From: Legionella genomosp. 1
Lineage (GTDB): Bacteria; Pseudomonadota; Gammaproteobacteria; Legionellales; Legionellaceae
Reading direction: 5' to 3'
Assembly (NCBI GenBank): GCA_945901145.1
Contig: CAMDJY010000035.1
Span: forward strand, 1 to 10,140
DNA: 10,140 nucleotides
Shown here: in pieces, positions 1 through 8,317 of the stretch
Numbering within the stretch: the first letter of the stretch is position 1
Layout: each line of letters starts with the position of its first letter
Program-made: the position numbers and the translations under genes
The notes under the pieces: model-generated
What the model was told of the DNA's origin: nothing
The model's database searches: none
The model's input: the letters and a program-made list of their open reading frames with translations, nothing else

Positions 1-3
1 TAG

Positions 4-32
4 ATGAAAACCCTAAGTTTTTAAGCTATGAT
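4..32 (+). promoter_or_regulatory. possible sigma70 promoter of acnA operon
   Basis: A TATGAT hexamer at 27-32 matches five of six bases of the -10 consensus. ATGAAA at 4-9, 17 bases upstream, matches four of six bases of TTGACA. It lies 34 bases before the acnA start and would drive acnA, mfd and the ETF-QO gene. The window begins only three bases upstream, so a better promoter further left cannot be excluded. Confidence 0.3.
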
Positions 33-66
33 TGCATTTTTTTACTAAACTTGATGGAGCCGAATC

Positions 67-2739
67 ATGCATGTTGGCCAGGATACTTTAAAAACCAAAC
101 AACAGTTAAGCGTCGATGGTAAAACTTACGAATACTATAGCCTTAAAGAAGCTGAACACAAACATTTTAAAGACCTTGCACACCTACCCTATTCATTAAA
201 AATTTTATTTGAAAATTTATTACGTTTTGAAGATGGCACGACAGTAACCACTGCAGATATTACAGCGCTCGCTAATTGGGTAAAATCTAAAAAATCGACC
301 CATGAAATTGCTTTTCGACCCGCACGTGTCCTCATGCAAGACTTCACCGGCGTGCCTGCCGTTGTTGATTTAGCCGCCATGCGCGATGCCGTATTAAAAA
401 TGAACGGTAACCCCAAAAAAATTGCCCCACTCTCCCCGGTTGATTTGGTCATAGACCATTCGATTATGGTTGATGAATATGCAACAGCCAATGCCATGAA
501 AGATAATACTGCCATTGAAATGCAGCGCAACCATGAACGTTATGAATTTCTACGTTGGGGACAAACAGCTTTTGCCAATTTTCAAGTCGTACCACCAGGC
601 ACCGGAATTTGCCACCAAGTGAATCTAGAATACCTCGCAAAAACAGTTTGGCAGAGCGAACATCAAGGCATTCATTATGCTTATCCAGACACCTTGGTTG
701 GTACCGACTCACATACCACCATGATCAACGCCTTGGGTGTACTCGGCTGGGGTGTTGGGGGGATTGAAGCAGAAGCGGCGATGCTTGGTCAACCTGTATC
801 TATGCTCATCCCCGAAGTCATCGGCTTTAAACTCACCGGGCAGCTACAAGAAGGCATTACAGCAACCGATGTTGTATTAACCGTTACCCAAATACTCAGG
901 AAAAAAGGCGTAGTGGGTAAGTTTGTTGAGTTTTATGGTCCTGGTCTCGCAGCACTTGCACTCGCTGACCGGGCGACAATTGCAAATATGGCACCCGAAT
1001 ATGGCGCGACCTGTGGTTTCTTCCCCGTCGATCAAGAAACGATTCGTTATTTAAAACTCACCGGGCGCGATGATCATACTCTAAAACTGGTCGAAACTTA
1101 TACCAAAGCGCAAGGCTTATGGTATGAACCAAATGCTCTAGAGCCAGTATTTACTGATACCATTTCTTTAGATTTAGCCACGATTGAACCTTCGTTGGCA
1201 GGCCCAAAGCGCCCACAAGACAAAGTTAATTTATCAACCTTATCCCCGGCATTTTATGCATTTTTAAAAGAAACAGGTAAAGACAAAGAACAAGACACCG
1301 CTTTTCCTGTGCCACCAACAGATATGGCCCTGCACCATGGCGATGTGGTGATTGCTGCAATTACCAGCTGCACCAATACCTCTAACCCAAGTGTCCTCAT
1401 GGCTGCTGGATTAGTCGCTAAAAAAGCCCTTGAAAAAGGCCTGAAAAGTAAACCCTGGGTCAAAACTTCGTTGGCACCTGGCTCCAAGGTCGTCACAGAT
1501 TACTTAAAATACTCAGGCTTACAATCCTATTTAGACGCTCTGGGCTTTAATCTCGTTGGATATGGATGTACAACCTGTATTGGTAACTCCGGGCCCTTGC
1601 CTGAAGCTGTCTCAGCTTGCATCACCAAAAACGATTTGGTAGTTTGCTCGGTTTTATCAGGTAATCGCAATTTTGAAGGACGTGTGCATCCCCAAGTTCG
1701 AGCCAATTGGCTGGCCTCGCCCCCACTGGTTGTTGCCTATGCACTCACAGGAACCATGTGTATCGATTTAAGTCGTGAACCGATTGGTCAAGACCAACAC
1801 GGCAAAGATGTATTTCTGAAAGATATTTGGCCAACACAACAAGAAATTGCAACAGAAACTGCAAAAATCAATAGCCAAATGTTCCAAAAAGAATATTCAG
1901 CAGTATTTCAGGGTGATGCAGATTGGCAAGCCATCAACATCGGACACGGGACAAATTATGCTTGGAATCAAGATTCAACCTACATTCAACATCCCCCGTT
2001 TTTCCAAAATTTAACGCCAGAACCCACACCGATTCAACCCATTCAACAGGCTTATATTCTAGCTTTATTCGGCGATTCGATTACGACCGATCATATTTCA
2101 CCTGCAGGCTCCATCAAGCCCAATTCACCAGCAGGGTTATACTTAGAATCCAAAGGGGTTGCCGTCAAAGACTTTAATTCATATGGCTCGCGTCGCGGCA
2201 ATCACGAGGTGATGATGCGCGGCACATTCGCTAATATTCGCATTAAAAATGAGATGACACCTGATGTAGAAGGTGGCGTGACACGCTATATTCCATCAGG
2301 TGAAATTATGTCGATTTATGATGCCGCCATGCGTTATCAAGCAAAACATCAACAATTAGTTATTATCGCAGGCGCTGAGTACGGTACCGGCTCCTCCCGA
2401 GACTGGGCAGCAAAAGGCACTCATTTATTAGGCGTCAAGGCCGTCATCACCGAAAGTTTTGAGCGTATTCATCGATCTAATCTCATTGGTATGGGCGTAT
2501 TACCTCTGCAATTTGCACCTGGCACAACACGCAAGACATTGAAATTAACTGGAGCCGAGCGCATTAGCATTCATCTTGATAACACACTCAAACCTGGTGC
2601 CCAACTCACTGCAATCATTGATGATGCAAACGGCCGACAAGAAACAGTGAACCTGCTCTGTCGTATTGATACTGCCAATGAGCTTGAATACTACTTCAAC
2701 GGCGGTATTTTGCAATATGTACTCAGGAATTTAAAATAA
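67..2739 (+). CDS. acnA: aconitate hydratase A (AcnA/IRP1 family)
   Basis: Cytoplasmic [4Fe-4S] aconitase that converts citrate to isocitrate through cis-aconitate in the TCA cycle. The 890 residues match the usual AcnA length (about 890). The three cluster ligands are visible: Cys435 in SCTNTSNPS, and Cys501 and Cys504 in [14 protein letters not shown]. The active-site motif GTDSHT is at 212-217. The C-terminal swivel domain carries [13 protein letters not shown] (669-681) and [10 protein letters not shown] with Arg778. The overall order is that of the AcnA/IRP1 branch, not AcnB. The ATG at 67 is supported by GGAG at 56-59, seven bases upstream. It is the first gene of a tight operon with mfd, which starts 5 nt after its stop. 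AcnA enzymes in this branch can moonlight as RNA-binding proteins when the cluster is lost; nothing here shows that directly. No frameshift or missing motif was seen. Confidence 0.97.
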   Translation: MHVGQDTLKTKQQLSVDGKTYEYYSLKEAEHKHFKDLAHLPYSLKILFENLLRFEDGTTVTTADITALANWVKSKKSTHEIAFRPARVLMQDFTGVPAVVDLAAMRDAVLKMNGNPKKIAPLSPVDLVIDHSIMVDEYATANAMKDNTAIEMQRNHERYEFLRWGQTAFANFQVVPPGTGICHQVNLEYLAKTVWQSEHQGIHYAYPDTLVGTDSHTTMINALGVLGWGVGGIEAEAAMLGQPVSMLIPEVIGFKLTGQLQEGITATDVVLTVTQILRKKGVVGKFVEFYGPGLAALALADRATIANMAPEYGATCGFFPVDQETIRYLKLTGRDDHTLKLVETYTKAQGLWYEPNALEPVFTDTISLDLATIEPSLAGPKRPQDKVNLSTLSPAFYAFLKETGKDKEQDTAFPVPPTDMALHHGDVVIAAITSCTNTSNPSVLMAAGLVAKKALEKGLKSKPWVKTSLAPGSKVVTDYLKYSGLQSYLDALGFNLVGYGCTTCIGNSGPLPEAVSACITKNDLVVCSVLSGNRNFEGRVHPQVRANWLASPPLVVAYALTGTMCIDLSREPIGQDQHGKDVFLKDIWPTQQEIATETAKINSQMFQKEYSAVFQGDADWQAINIGHGTNYAWNQDSTYIQHPPFFQNLTPEPTPIQPIQQAYILALFGDSITTDHISPAGSIKPNSPAGLYLESKGVAVKDFNSYGSRRGNHEVMMRGTFANIRIKNEMTPDVEGGVTRYIPSGEIMSIYDAAMRYQAKHQQLVIIAGAEYGTGSSRDWAAKGTHLLGVKAVITESFERIHRSNLIGMGVLPLQFAPGTTRKTLKLTGAERISIHLDNTLKPGAQLTAIIDDANGRQETVNLLCRIDTANELEYYFNGGILQYVLRNLK

Positions 2740-2744
2740 GTCCT

Positions 2745-5700
2745 ATGAACAATGCTGTATTCATTCCAGAACAAATTGGCAACAAAGAAATCTGGGGACA
2801 ATTGCATGGCTGCAGTTTGTCCCTGGCTTTGGCTGGCTTTTGTCAAAAAAAACCTGGCGTAAAATTACTTATTACTCCAGATCATTTATCTGCACACGGA
2901 CTCCAAGAAGAATTACAATTTTTCTTAGGCGAGCAAAACGCTCATGAAATCTTGCTGTTTCCCGACTGGGAAACTTTACCCTATGATCATTTTTCCCCGC
3001 ACCAAGATATCATCTCTGAACGCTTACTCACCCTTAGTCGCTTACAACAAGCACCAGAAGATGCGATTGTCATTACCGCTGTTACGACTTTAATGCATCG
3101 TTTATGTCCACCCTCTTTTTTAAATCAACATGCGTTAACTTTAAAAACCGGACAAACATTAAATTTAGAGTTATTTCGTCAACAATTAATCAATGCAGGC
3201 TATCGTGCTGTTAATCAAGTACTAGAGCACGGAGAATTTGCCGTGCGTGGCGGACTCATCGATCTCTATCCCATGGGCAGCGCAGTGCCTTATCGAATTG
3301 AGCGTTTTGATAATACCATCGAAAGTTTAAGATGCTTTGACCCGGATAATCAACGCACCATCAAAAAAATCACAGCGATTCAAGTCTTACCCGCACGTGA
3401 ATTTCCACTGAATGAAACCAGTACCAATCGATTCAGACAAACATTTCGTGAACAATTTCCAGGTAACCCAAGTCAGTGTTCTATTTATAGAGCAATTAGT
3501 GAAGGTGTTTTTCCTAATGGTATTGAATATTATTTGCCATTATTTTTTGAAGAAACCGCAACCTTTTTTGATTATCTATCAGCCAATTCAACGGTCTGTT
3601 TAATTGATAATATTCAACAGGCTGCAGAAAATTTTCTTGACGAAGTCAAAACCCGCTATCAAGAACGCCGCCATGACCTCAGTAGGCCACTATTACCCCC
3701 AGAGCAAGGGTTTTTAACGCCAGTAGATATTCTCACCGCAGCAAATACTTATGCCTTATTAAAAATTCAGCATCAACCCTCAGAAAAAAAAGGTACCATC
3801 AATTTTAAAACAGACATTGGCCCGGCGCTTCCCATCGAAAGACAAGCAGCGATGCCTCTGCATCAATTAAAAAAACATCTTCAAGATCCCTCAAAACGCT
3901 ATTTATTTGCTGTTGAAAGTGCTGGCCGTCGAGAAGTATTTTTAGATTTATTAAAACAAAGTCAAATCAGTGCCAAGGTACAAGCTTCTTGGGCGACGTT
4001 TTTAGAAGATCAGGCACCGGTAAGTATCATCATTGCTCCTATCACGACCGGTGTTGAATTAGTCCCACAATCACTCTCAATCCTCGTGGAATCACAATTT
4101 TTTGGTGAATCCCGCGTCCCTCAGCAACAACGTCGTTCACAAAAAGCCATCGATCAAAGTTTAATTTTTAAAGATCTCGCTGAACTTCGTATTGGCGCAC
4201 CAGTCGTGCATTTAGATTTTGGTGTAGGCCGTTACCAAGGTTTACAATCTTTTGAAGATAACGGCATTCTCACAGAATTTTTAGTCTTAACTTACGCCGG
4301 TGATGACAAAGTTTACGTTCCAGTCACCGCATTACATGTGATTAGCCGGTACACCGGTGCTGACAGTGAGCATGCACCACTGCACAAACTCGGTACAGAT
4401 CAATGGCAAAAAGAAAAAAAGAAAGCGGCTGAAAAAATTCATGATGTTGCAGCTGAGTTACTGGCACTTTATGCAGCACGAGCAGCCACCGAAGGTTATG
4501 CCTATCAATACGAACGCGAGGACTATCAACGCTTTGCCAATGCATTTCCTTTTGAGGAAACGCCGGACCAACAACGCGCGATTTCAGAGATTCTCACTGA
4601 TATGCAATCTCCCAAACCTATGGATCGCCTCATCTGTGGTGATGTCGGTTTTGGCAAAACCGAAGTGGCGATGCGAGCGGCGTTTCTTGCCGTGCAAAAT
4701 GGCAAACAAGTCTGTGTTCTGGTACCCACGACATTACTTGCAGCACAACATTTTGAAACATTTAAAGACAGATTCGCAGAATTTCCGGTAAATATCGAGC
4801 TGATTTCGCGTTTTCGCAGCACGAAAGATGCCAATCAAGTCATTGAGTCTTTAAAAACTGGTCGTGTCGATATTGTCATCGGCACGCATAAATTACTCCA
4901 AAAAAACATTCATTTTCATCAGCTTGGGTTATTAATTATCGATGAAGAGCATCGTTTTGGGGTCAAGCAAAAAGAATATATTAATACCCTACGCGCACAG
5001 GTCGATTTGTTATCCATGACCGCCACCCCCATCCCGCGGACGTTAAATATGGCCATGGCTGGTATTCGAGATATTTCGCTCATCACGACCCCACCTGCAA
5101 AACGATTATCCATTAAAACTTTTTGGCAAGAACGCAATCCTGTAGTCATCCGAGAAGCAGTCTTAAGAGAAATTTTACGCGGAGGTCAAGTTTTTTTTCT
5201 ACATAATGACGTAAAAGCCATCAATCGAGTGACCGAAGAATTACAACAATTGATTCCGGAAGCCAGCATTCGCAATGCCCATGGACAAATGCGTGAACGT
5301 GATCTCGAGAGGATTATGTCTGATTTTTATCACCATCACTTTAATGTCTTAGTCTGCACGACCATTATTGAAACTGGTATTGATATTCCAACAGCAAACA
5401 CCATCATCATGGATCGCGCCGATCATTTAGGTTTGGCACAACTACACCAACTCAGAGGCCGCGTTGGACGCTCACACCATCAAGCCTATGCTTATTTATT
5501 AACGCCAAATGAAAAATTATTAACGCCAGACGCCAAAAAACGCCTTGAAGCCATTGTCTCTTTAGAAGATTTAGGTGCAGGATTTTCACTAGCATCCCAT
5601 GATTTAGAGATTCGTGGCGCCGGTGATTTTTTAGGCGAAGAACAAAGTGGCAACATGCATGCCATTGGATTTCATTTATTTATGGAAATGCTAGATCGCG

Positions 5701-6200
5701 CCGTTCAAGATCTAAAAAATGGAATCATCTCTGATCTTAATGAACCGCAACGCTTGGGCCCTGAAATCAATTTGCAAATCAGCGCTATTATTCCTGAAGA
5801 TTACATTGGCGATGTGCACACCCGACTAATACTATATAAACGTATCAACAACACACAAAATCAAGATGAGTTACATGATTTACAGATAGAATTTATCGAT
5901 CGTTTTGGCTTATTACCTGCAGCCGTCAAACGTTTATTTGCAATCACGGCCCTAAAACAATATGCAAAAACTTTGGGCGTGAAGCGCATTCAAGCCTCTG
6001 CCGAACAAGGCAGCATTGAATTTAACGAACAACCCAACATTGATGCCAGTATTTTAATTCGTTTAATTCAAGTCCAAAGCAAACGTTACCAAATGCAAGG
6101 CCCGCATCGACTGCGATTTAGTCTAGACCCCCAAAGCCCAGAGGCACGCATAGAGTTCATTAAAAATTTACTGGTTGAATTATCAGGAAAGAAAAATTAA
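2745..6200 (+). CDS. mfd: transcription-repair coupling factor Mfd
   Basis: ATP-driven DNA translocase that pushes RNA polymerase off lesions and recruits UvrA for nucleotide excision repair. The 1151 residues are close to the E. coli protein (1148). The N-terminal UvrB-like module (about 1-350) has DWETLPYD, SPHQDI and the UvrA-contact stretch around VRGG (R168). The RNA polymerase interaction domain includes VYVPV at 523-527. The translocase has Walker A GDVGFGKTEVAMR (from 632), DEEH at 733-736, TATP at 759-762 and RGRVGR at 904-909, followed by the regulatory segment GRSHHQAYAYLL and a complete C-terminal domain. The ATG follows the acnA stop by 5 nt. No Shine-Dalgarno is properly placed (the nearest AGGA, 2725-2728, is 16 nt away), so translation probably depends on ribosomes finishing acnA. 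It is followed after 9 nt by the ETF-QO gene. Confidence 0.97.
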   Translation: MNNAVFIPEQIGNKEIWGQLHGCSLSLALAGFCQKKPGVKLLITPDHLSAHGLQEELQFFLGEQNAHEILLFPDWETLPYDHFSPHQDIISERLLTLSRLQQAPEDAIVITAVTTLMHRLCPPSFLNQHALTLKTGQTLNLELFRQQLINAGYRAVNQVLEHGEFAVRGGLIDLYPMGSAVPYRIERFDNTIESLRCFDPDNQRTIKKITAIQVLPAREFPLNETSTNRFRQTFREQFPGNPSQCSIYRAISEGVFPNGIEYYLPLFFEETATFFDYLSANSTVCLIDNIQQAAENFLDEVKTRYQERRHDLSRPLLPPEQGFLTPVDILTAANTYALLKIQHQPSEKKGTINFKTDIGPALPIERQAAMPLHQLKKHLQDPSKRYLFAVESAGRREVFLDLLKQSQISAKVQASWATFLEDQAPVSIIIAPITTGVELVPQSLSILVESQFFGESRVPQQQRRSQKAIDQSLIFKDLAELRIGAPVVHLDFGVGRYQGLQSFEDNGILTEFLVLTYAGDDKVYVPVTALHVISRYTGADSEHAPLHKLGTDQWQKEKKKAAEKIHDVAAELLALYAARAATEGYAYQYEREDYQRFANAFPFEETPDQQRAISEILTDMQSPKPMDRLICGDVGFGKTEVAMRAAFLAVQNGKQVCVLVPTTLLAAQHFETFKDRFAEFPVNIELISRFRSTKDANQVIESLKTGRVDIVIGTHKLLQKNIHFHQLGLLIIDEEHRFGVKQKEYINTLRAQVDLLSMTATPIPRTLNMAMAGIRDISLITTPPAKRLSIKTFWQERNPVVIREAVLREILRGGQVFFLHNDVKAINRVTEELQQLIPEASIRNAHGQMRERDLERIMSDFYHHHFNVLVCTTIIETGIDIPTANTIIMDRADHLGLAQLHQLRGRVGRSHHQAYAYLLTPNEKLLTPDAKKRLEAIVSLEDLGAGFSLASHDLEIRGAGDFLGEEQSGNMHAIGFHLFMEMLDRAVQDLKNGIISDLNEPQRLGPEINLQISAIIPEDYIGDVHTRLILYKRINNTQNQDELHDLQIEFIDRFGLLPAAVKRLFAITALKQYAKTLGVKRIQASAEQGSIEFNEQPNIDASILIRLIQVQSKRYQMQGPHRLRFSLDPQSPEARIEFIKNLLVELSGKKN

Positions 6201-6209
6201 GGACAAATC

Positions 6210-7835
6210 ATGAACAACGAAATCATGGAATATGATGTCATTATCGTGGGCGCTGGGCCGGCAGGATTATCTGCAGGCATTCGTCTGATGCAACAAGCAC
6301 AAGATAAACAACAGCATTTACGTGTGTGTATTCTTGAAAAAGGTGCGAACGTTGGTGCACACTTACTCTCTGGCGCTGCACTCAATCCGCGCAGTTTAAA
6401 ATCATTGCTGCCAGATGATTGGCAACAAGCGCCGTTCAATACTGCGGTTACGCGTGATAAATTTTACTATTTAACCGCACACCATGCTTTTCAACTACCC
6501 ACGCCTAAGCCTATGAAAAATCATGGCAATTACCTCATCTCGATTGGCGAGCTCGCCAAATTTTTAGCAGGACATGCCGAGCGCCTAGGGTGTGAAATTT
6601 ACACAGGCTTTGCTGCAACAACTTTATTATATAACGACCAAGGCGCTGTCATGGGCGTTGCCACTGGCGATATGGGTATTAGCAAATCAGAAGACAAGAC
6701 CCCCCAATATCAACCTGGCATTCACCTTCATGCAAAACAAGTGTTATTTGCTGAAGGCTGCCGTGGTGAACTCAGTCAACAATTGATCAAACAATACCAT
6801 CTTGCTGCAAAAACGAGTCCTGAAACCTATGGATTAGGCATCAAAGAAATCTGGCGCGTCTCGCCTGAGAACCATCGTTTAGGCGAGGTCTTACATACAC
6901 TTGGTTGGCCTTTAGATACATCAACTTACGGCGGGTCTTTTATTTATCACTTCACAGACAATCAAGTTGCCCTTGGTCTGGTTGTAGGCTTAGATTACAG
7001 CAATCCATGGTTAAGCCCGTTTGAAGAGATGCAACGCTTTAAAACCCACCCCAAAATACGAGATTTATTAAAAAACGGCGAACGCATAGCCTATGGCGCC
7101 CGAGCATTAACTGAAGGCGGTTGGCAATCATTACCCAAATTGACGTTTCCTGGTGGCATGTTATTAGGTGATGCGGCAGGCTTCTTAAATGTCGCAGCAA
7201 TCAAAGGCATTCACATGGCCATTGAATCAGGGATGTTGGCCGCTGATGCCTGCCATGAAATATTAAGATCTCAAGAGCCAAGTGGCGAAGCTTTTCAATA
7301 TTTAGCAACATTTCAACGCTCTTGGGCCAGTCAAGAACTGTATCGTGTCAGGAATATTCGTCCTGGTTTTCGCTGGGGGTTGTGGCTCGGACTCATCAAT
7401 GCAGCATTTGAAACTTATGTAACCCGGGGATACTCTCCATGGACAATTAAAAACCACACAGATCATACCACCCTAAAATTAGCTAAAAATTCAAAGCGCA
7501 TCGATTATGCCAAACCTGATGGAATACTCACCTTTGATCGCTTATCTTCTGTTTATTTATCCAATACTTTTCATCAAGAAAATCAACCCGCGCATTTAAA
7601 ATTACGCAATCCGGCCTTAGCCATTGACGTCAATTTTAAACAATACGCCTCCCCAGAAACCCGCTACTGCCCTGCCGCCGTATACGAAATCATTGATAGA
7701 GATACCCAACCCAAGCTACAGATTAACGCACAAAACTGCATCCACTGTAAAACCTGCGATATCAAAGACCCAACACAAAACATCATCTGGTGCGCCCCCG
7801 AAGGCGGTGGTGGCCCGAACTATGTCGGCATGTAA
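6210..7835 (+). CDS. electron-transfer-flavoprotein:ubiquinone oxidoreductase (ETF-QO)
   Basis: Monotopic inner-membrane flavoprotein that passes electrons from reduced ETF (fed by acyl-CoA and other dehydrogenases) to ubiquinone. The 541 residues are of normal length for the family. The N-terminal FAD fold has VIIVGAGPAGLSAG with G14, G16 and G19; a second FAD contact, GDAAGFLN, begins at 320. The C-terminal [4Fe-4S] domain has Cys487 (CPAAVYE) and Cys510, Cys513, Cys516 in NCIHCKTCDIKDP, ending in PEGGGGPNYVGM. The region around RPGFRWGLWLGLINAAFETY fits the membrane/ubiquinone surface. Start at 6210: AAGGA at 6199-6203 lies 6 nt upstream and overlaps the mfd stop; Met6 is a weaker alternative. 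It is the last gene of the acnA-mfd operon. The genes for ETF itself are not in this window. Its last 17 bases are the start of a direct repeat found again at 9983, and no clear terminator follows it. Confidence 0.95.
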   Translation: MNNEIMEYDVIIVGAGPAGLSAGIRLMQQAQDKQQHLRVCILEKGANVGAHLLSGAALNPRSLKSLLPDDWQQAPFNTAVTRDKFYYLTAHHAFQLPTPKPMKNHGNYLISIGELAKFLAGHAERLGCEIYTGFAATTLLYNDQGAVMGVATGDMGISKSEDKTPQYQPGIHLHAKQVLFAEGCRGELSQQLIKQYHLAAKTSPETYGLGIKEIWRVSPENHRLGEVLHTLGWPLDTSTYGGSFIYHFTDNQVALGLVVGLDYSNPWLSPFEEMQRFKTHPKIRDLLKNGERIAYGARALTEGGWQSLPKLTFPGGMLLGDAAGFLNVAAIKGIHMAIESGMLAADACHEILRSQEPSGEAFQYLATFQRSWASQELYRVRNIRPGFRWGLWLGLINAAFETYVTRGYSPWTIKNHTDHTTLKLAKNSKRIDYAKPDGILTFDRLSSVYLSNTFHQENQPAHLKLRNPALAIDVNFKQYASPETRYCPAAVYEIIDRDTQPKLQINAQNCIHCKTCDIKDPTQNIIWCAPEGGGGPNYVGM

Positions 7836-7850
7836 CATGGTAAAAGTGTC
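7819..7850 (+). repeat. direct repeat, left copy (3' end of ETF-QO gene)
   Basis: 32 bases that begin in the last codons of the ETF-QO gene and run 15 bases past its stop. They recur at 9983-10014 in the same orientation. The first 21 bases are identical, two bases differ (7840-7841 versus 10004-10005), then nine are identical. The arrangement resembles the attL/attR pair left when an element integrates at the 3' end of a gene and restores its end. No integrase lies between the copies, so the mechanism is inference. Confidence 0.8.
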
Positions 7851-8070
7851 AGCTCGTTTTTAATGCAGTGTCGTTAGTGAGTTCCTCTAACTTCTCTTTA
7901 AGCGCAGCTAATGCATGCGGGCAATGACTCAGGATGTAGGGTCGCCGCAAGATGCAATACCGTTCTACCATAACGCTCTTCTAGGGAACTTCCAATGTTA
8001 ATGTCTGGATAGGGGTTAATGCATCAAAGAATTTGGTGAGGCTGATTAGCTTCACCAATATTGTCACCGC
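7849..8070 (-). pseudogene. frameshifted remnant of an ankyrin-repeat-type gene
   Basis: No intact frame, but coding-like peptides appear in consecutive frames reading from 8070 to 7849. First comes AVTILVKLISLTKFFDALTP followed by IQTLTLEVP and a stop at 7983-7981. The next frame gives SSLEERYGRTVLHLAATLHP; YGRTVLHLAA (7972-7943) is the classic first helix of an ankyrin repeat. The third frame gives HALAALKEKLEELTND and then TALKTS, with a stop at 7851-7849. The three pieces read as one protein broken by two indels. Ankyrin proteins are common secreted effectors in intracellular gammaproteobacteria; the role of this one is unknown and it is surely inactive. The ankyrin call rests on a single motif. 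The first peptide lies in the left arm and loop of the inverted repeat at 8012-8104. Confidence 0.55.
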
Positions 8071-8104
8071 TCAGCCTCACCAAATTCTTTGATGCATTAA
8101 CCCC
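8012..8104. repeat. perfect 34-bp inverted repeat with 25-nt spacer
   Basis: Left arm 8012-8045 and right arm 8071-8104 are exact reverse complements over 34 bases; pairing stops abruptly on both sides. Read outward on opposite strands, both arms encode the same peptide SLTKFFDALTP, after which the flanks diverge (IQTLTLEVP on minus, VDTAVPEPIP on plus). This points to two fragments of the same or paralogous genes joined head to head, rather than to insertion-sequence ends. As RNA it would form a very stable hairpin. No T-tract follows either arm, so it is not a standard terminator. Confidence 0.9.
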
Positions 8105-8204
8105 AGTTGATACGGCAGTTCCTGAGCCTATACCATCATTAAAGGGCGAAACAGATCCCAATGAAGCTGCAAGAATATATGCACAGTTCATGCGAAGAGG
8201 ATAG
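8046..8204 (+). pseudogene. C-terminal fragment of a protein-coding gene
   Basis: An open frame without start codon runs from just after a stop at 8043-8045 to TAG at 8202-8204. It reads LSLTKFFDALTPVDTAVPEP, then IPSLKGETDPNEAARIYAQF and MRRG. The end looks like a genuine protein C terminus (a polar linker, then an amphipathic helix NEAARIYAQFMRR). It shares SLTKFFDALTP with the ankyrin-type remnant on the opposite strand, so it may be the tail of a related gene. No family was recognised and no ribosome binding site is present. It lies just upstream of the promoter of the gene at 8318. Confidence 0.4.
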
Positions 8205-8242
8205 ATAATAAATAGTTATTAATTTGTAAAATTGAACAAAAT

Positions 8243-8271
8243 TTGCAAAATCTAGTCGAGTAGTTTAAAAT
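8243..8271 (+). promoter_or_regulatory. sigma70-type promoter for the gene at 8318
   Basis: TTGCAA at 8243-8248 (four of six to TTGACA) and TAAAAT at 8266-8271 (five of six to TATAAT) are separated by 17 bases, the ideal spacing, in a very AT-rich stretch. The predicted start is near 8278, giving a leader of about 40 bases before the ATG. Together with the terminator at 9188-9218 it makes the gene a self-contained transcription unit. Confidence 0.55.
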
Positions 8272-8317
8272 ATTAACTTTTATGCATAGTGATCATTTTT
8301 AACCTGGTGGAGCAATC

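Noticed and set aside
189-530. 113-codon minus-strand open frame inside acnA
   Set aside because: It is antisense to well-conserved aconitase coding sequence, with no binding site or recognisable motif.
4357-4791. 144-codon plus-strand open frame inside mfd
   Set aside because: It lies wholly within the conserved Mfd translocase coding sequence in another frame, and its peptide is biased and unfamiliar.
7836-7900. Terminator directly after the ETF-QO gene
   Set aside because: There is a short T-run near 7857-7861 but no GC-rich stem in front of it.
8012-8104. Inverted repeat as a bidirectional terminator or as IS terminal repeats
   Set aside because: Neither arm is followed by a T-tract. 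The 25-base spacer holds no transposase, and both arms are coding-like fragments.
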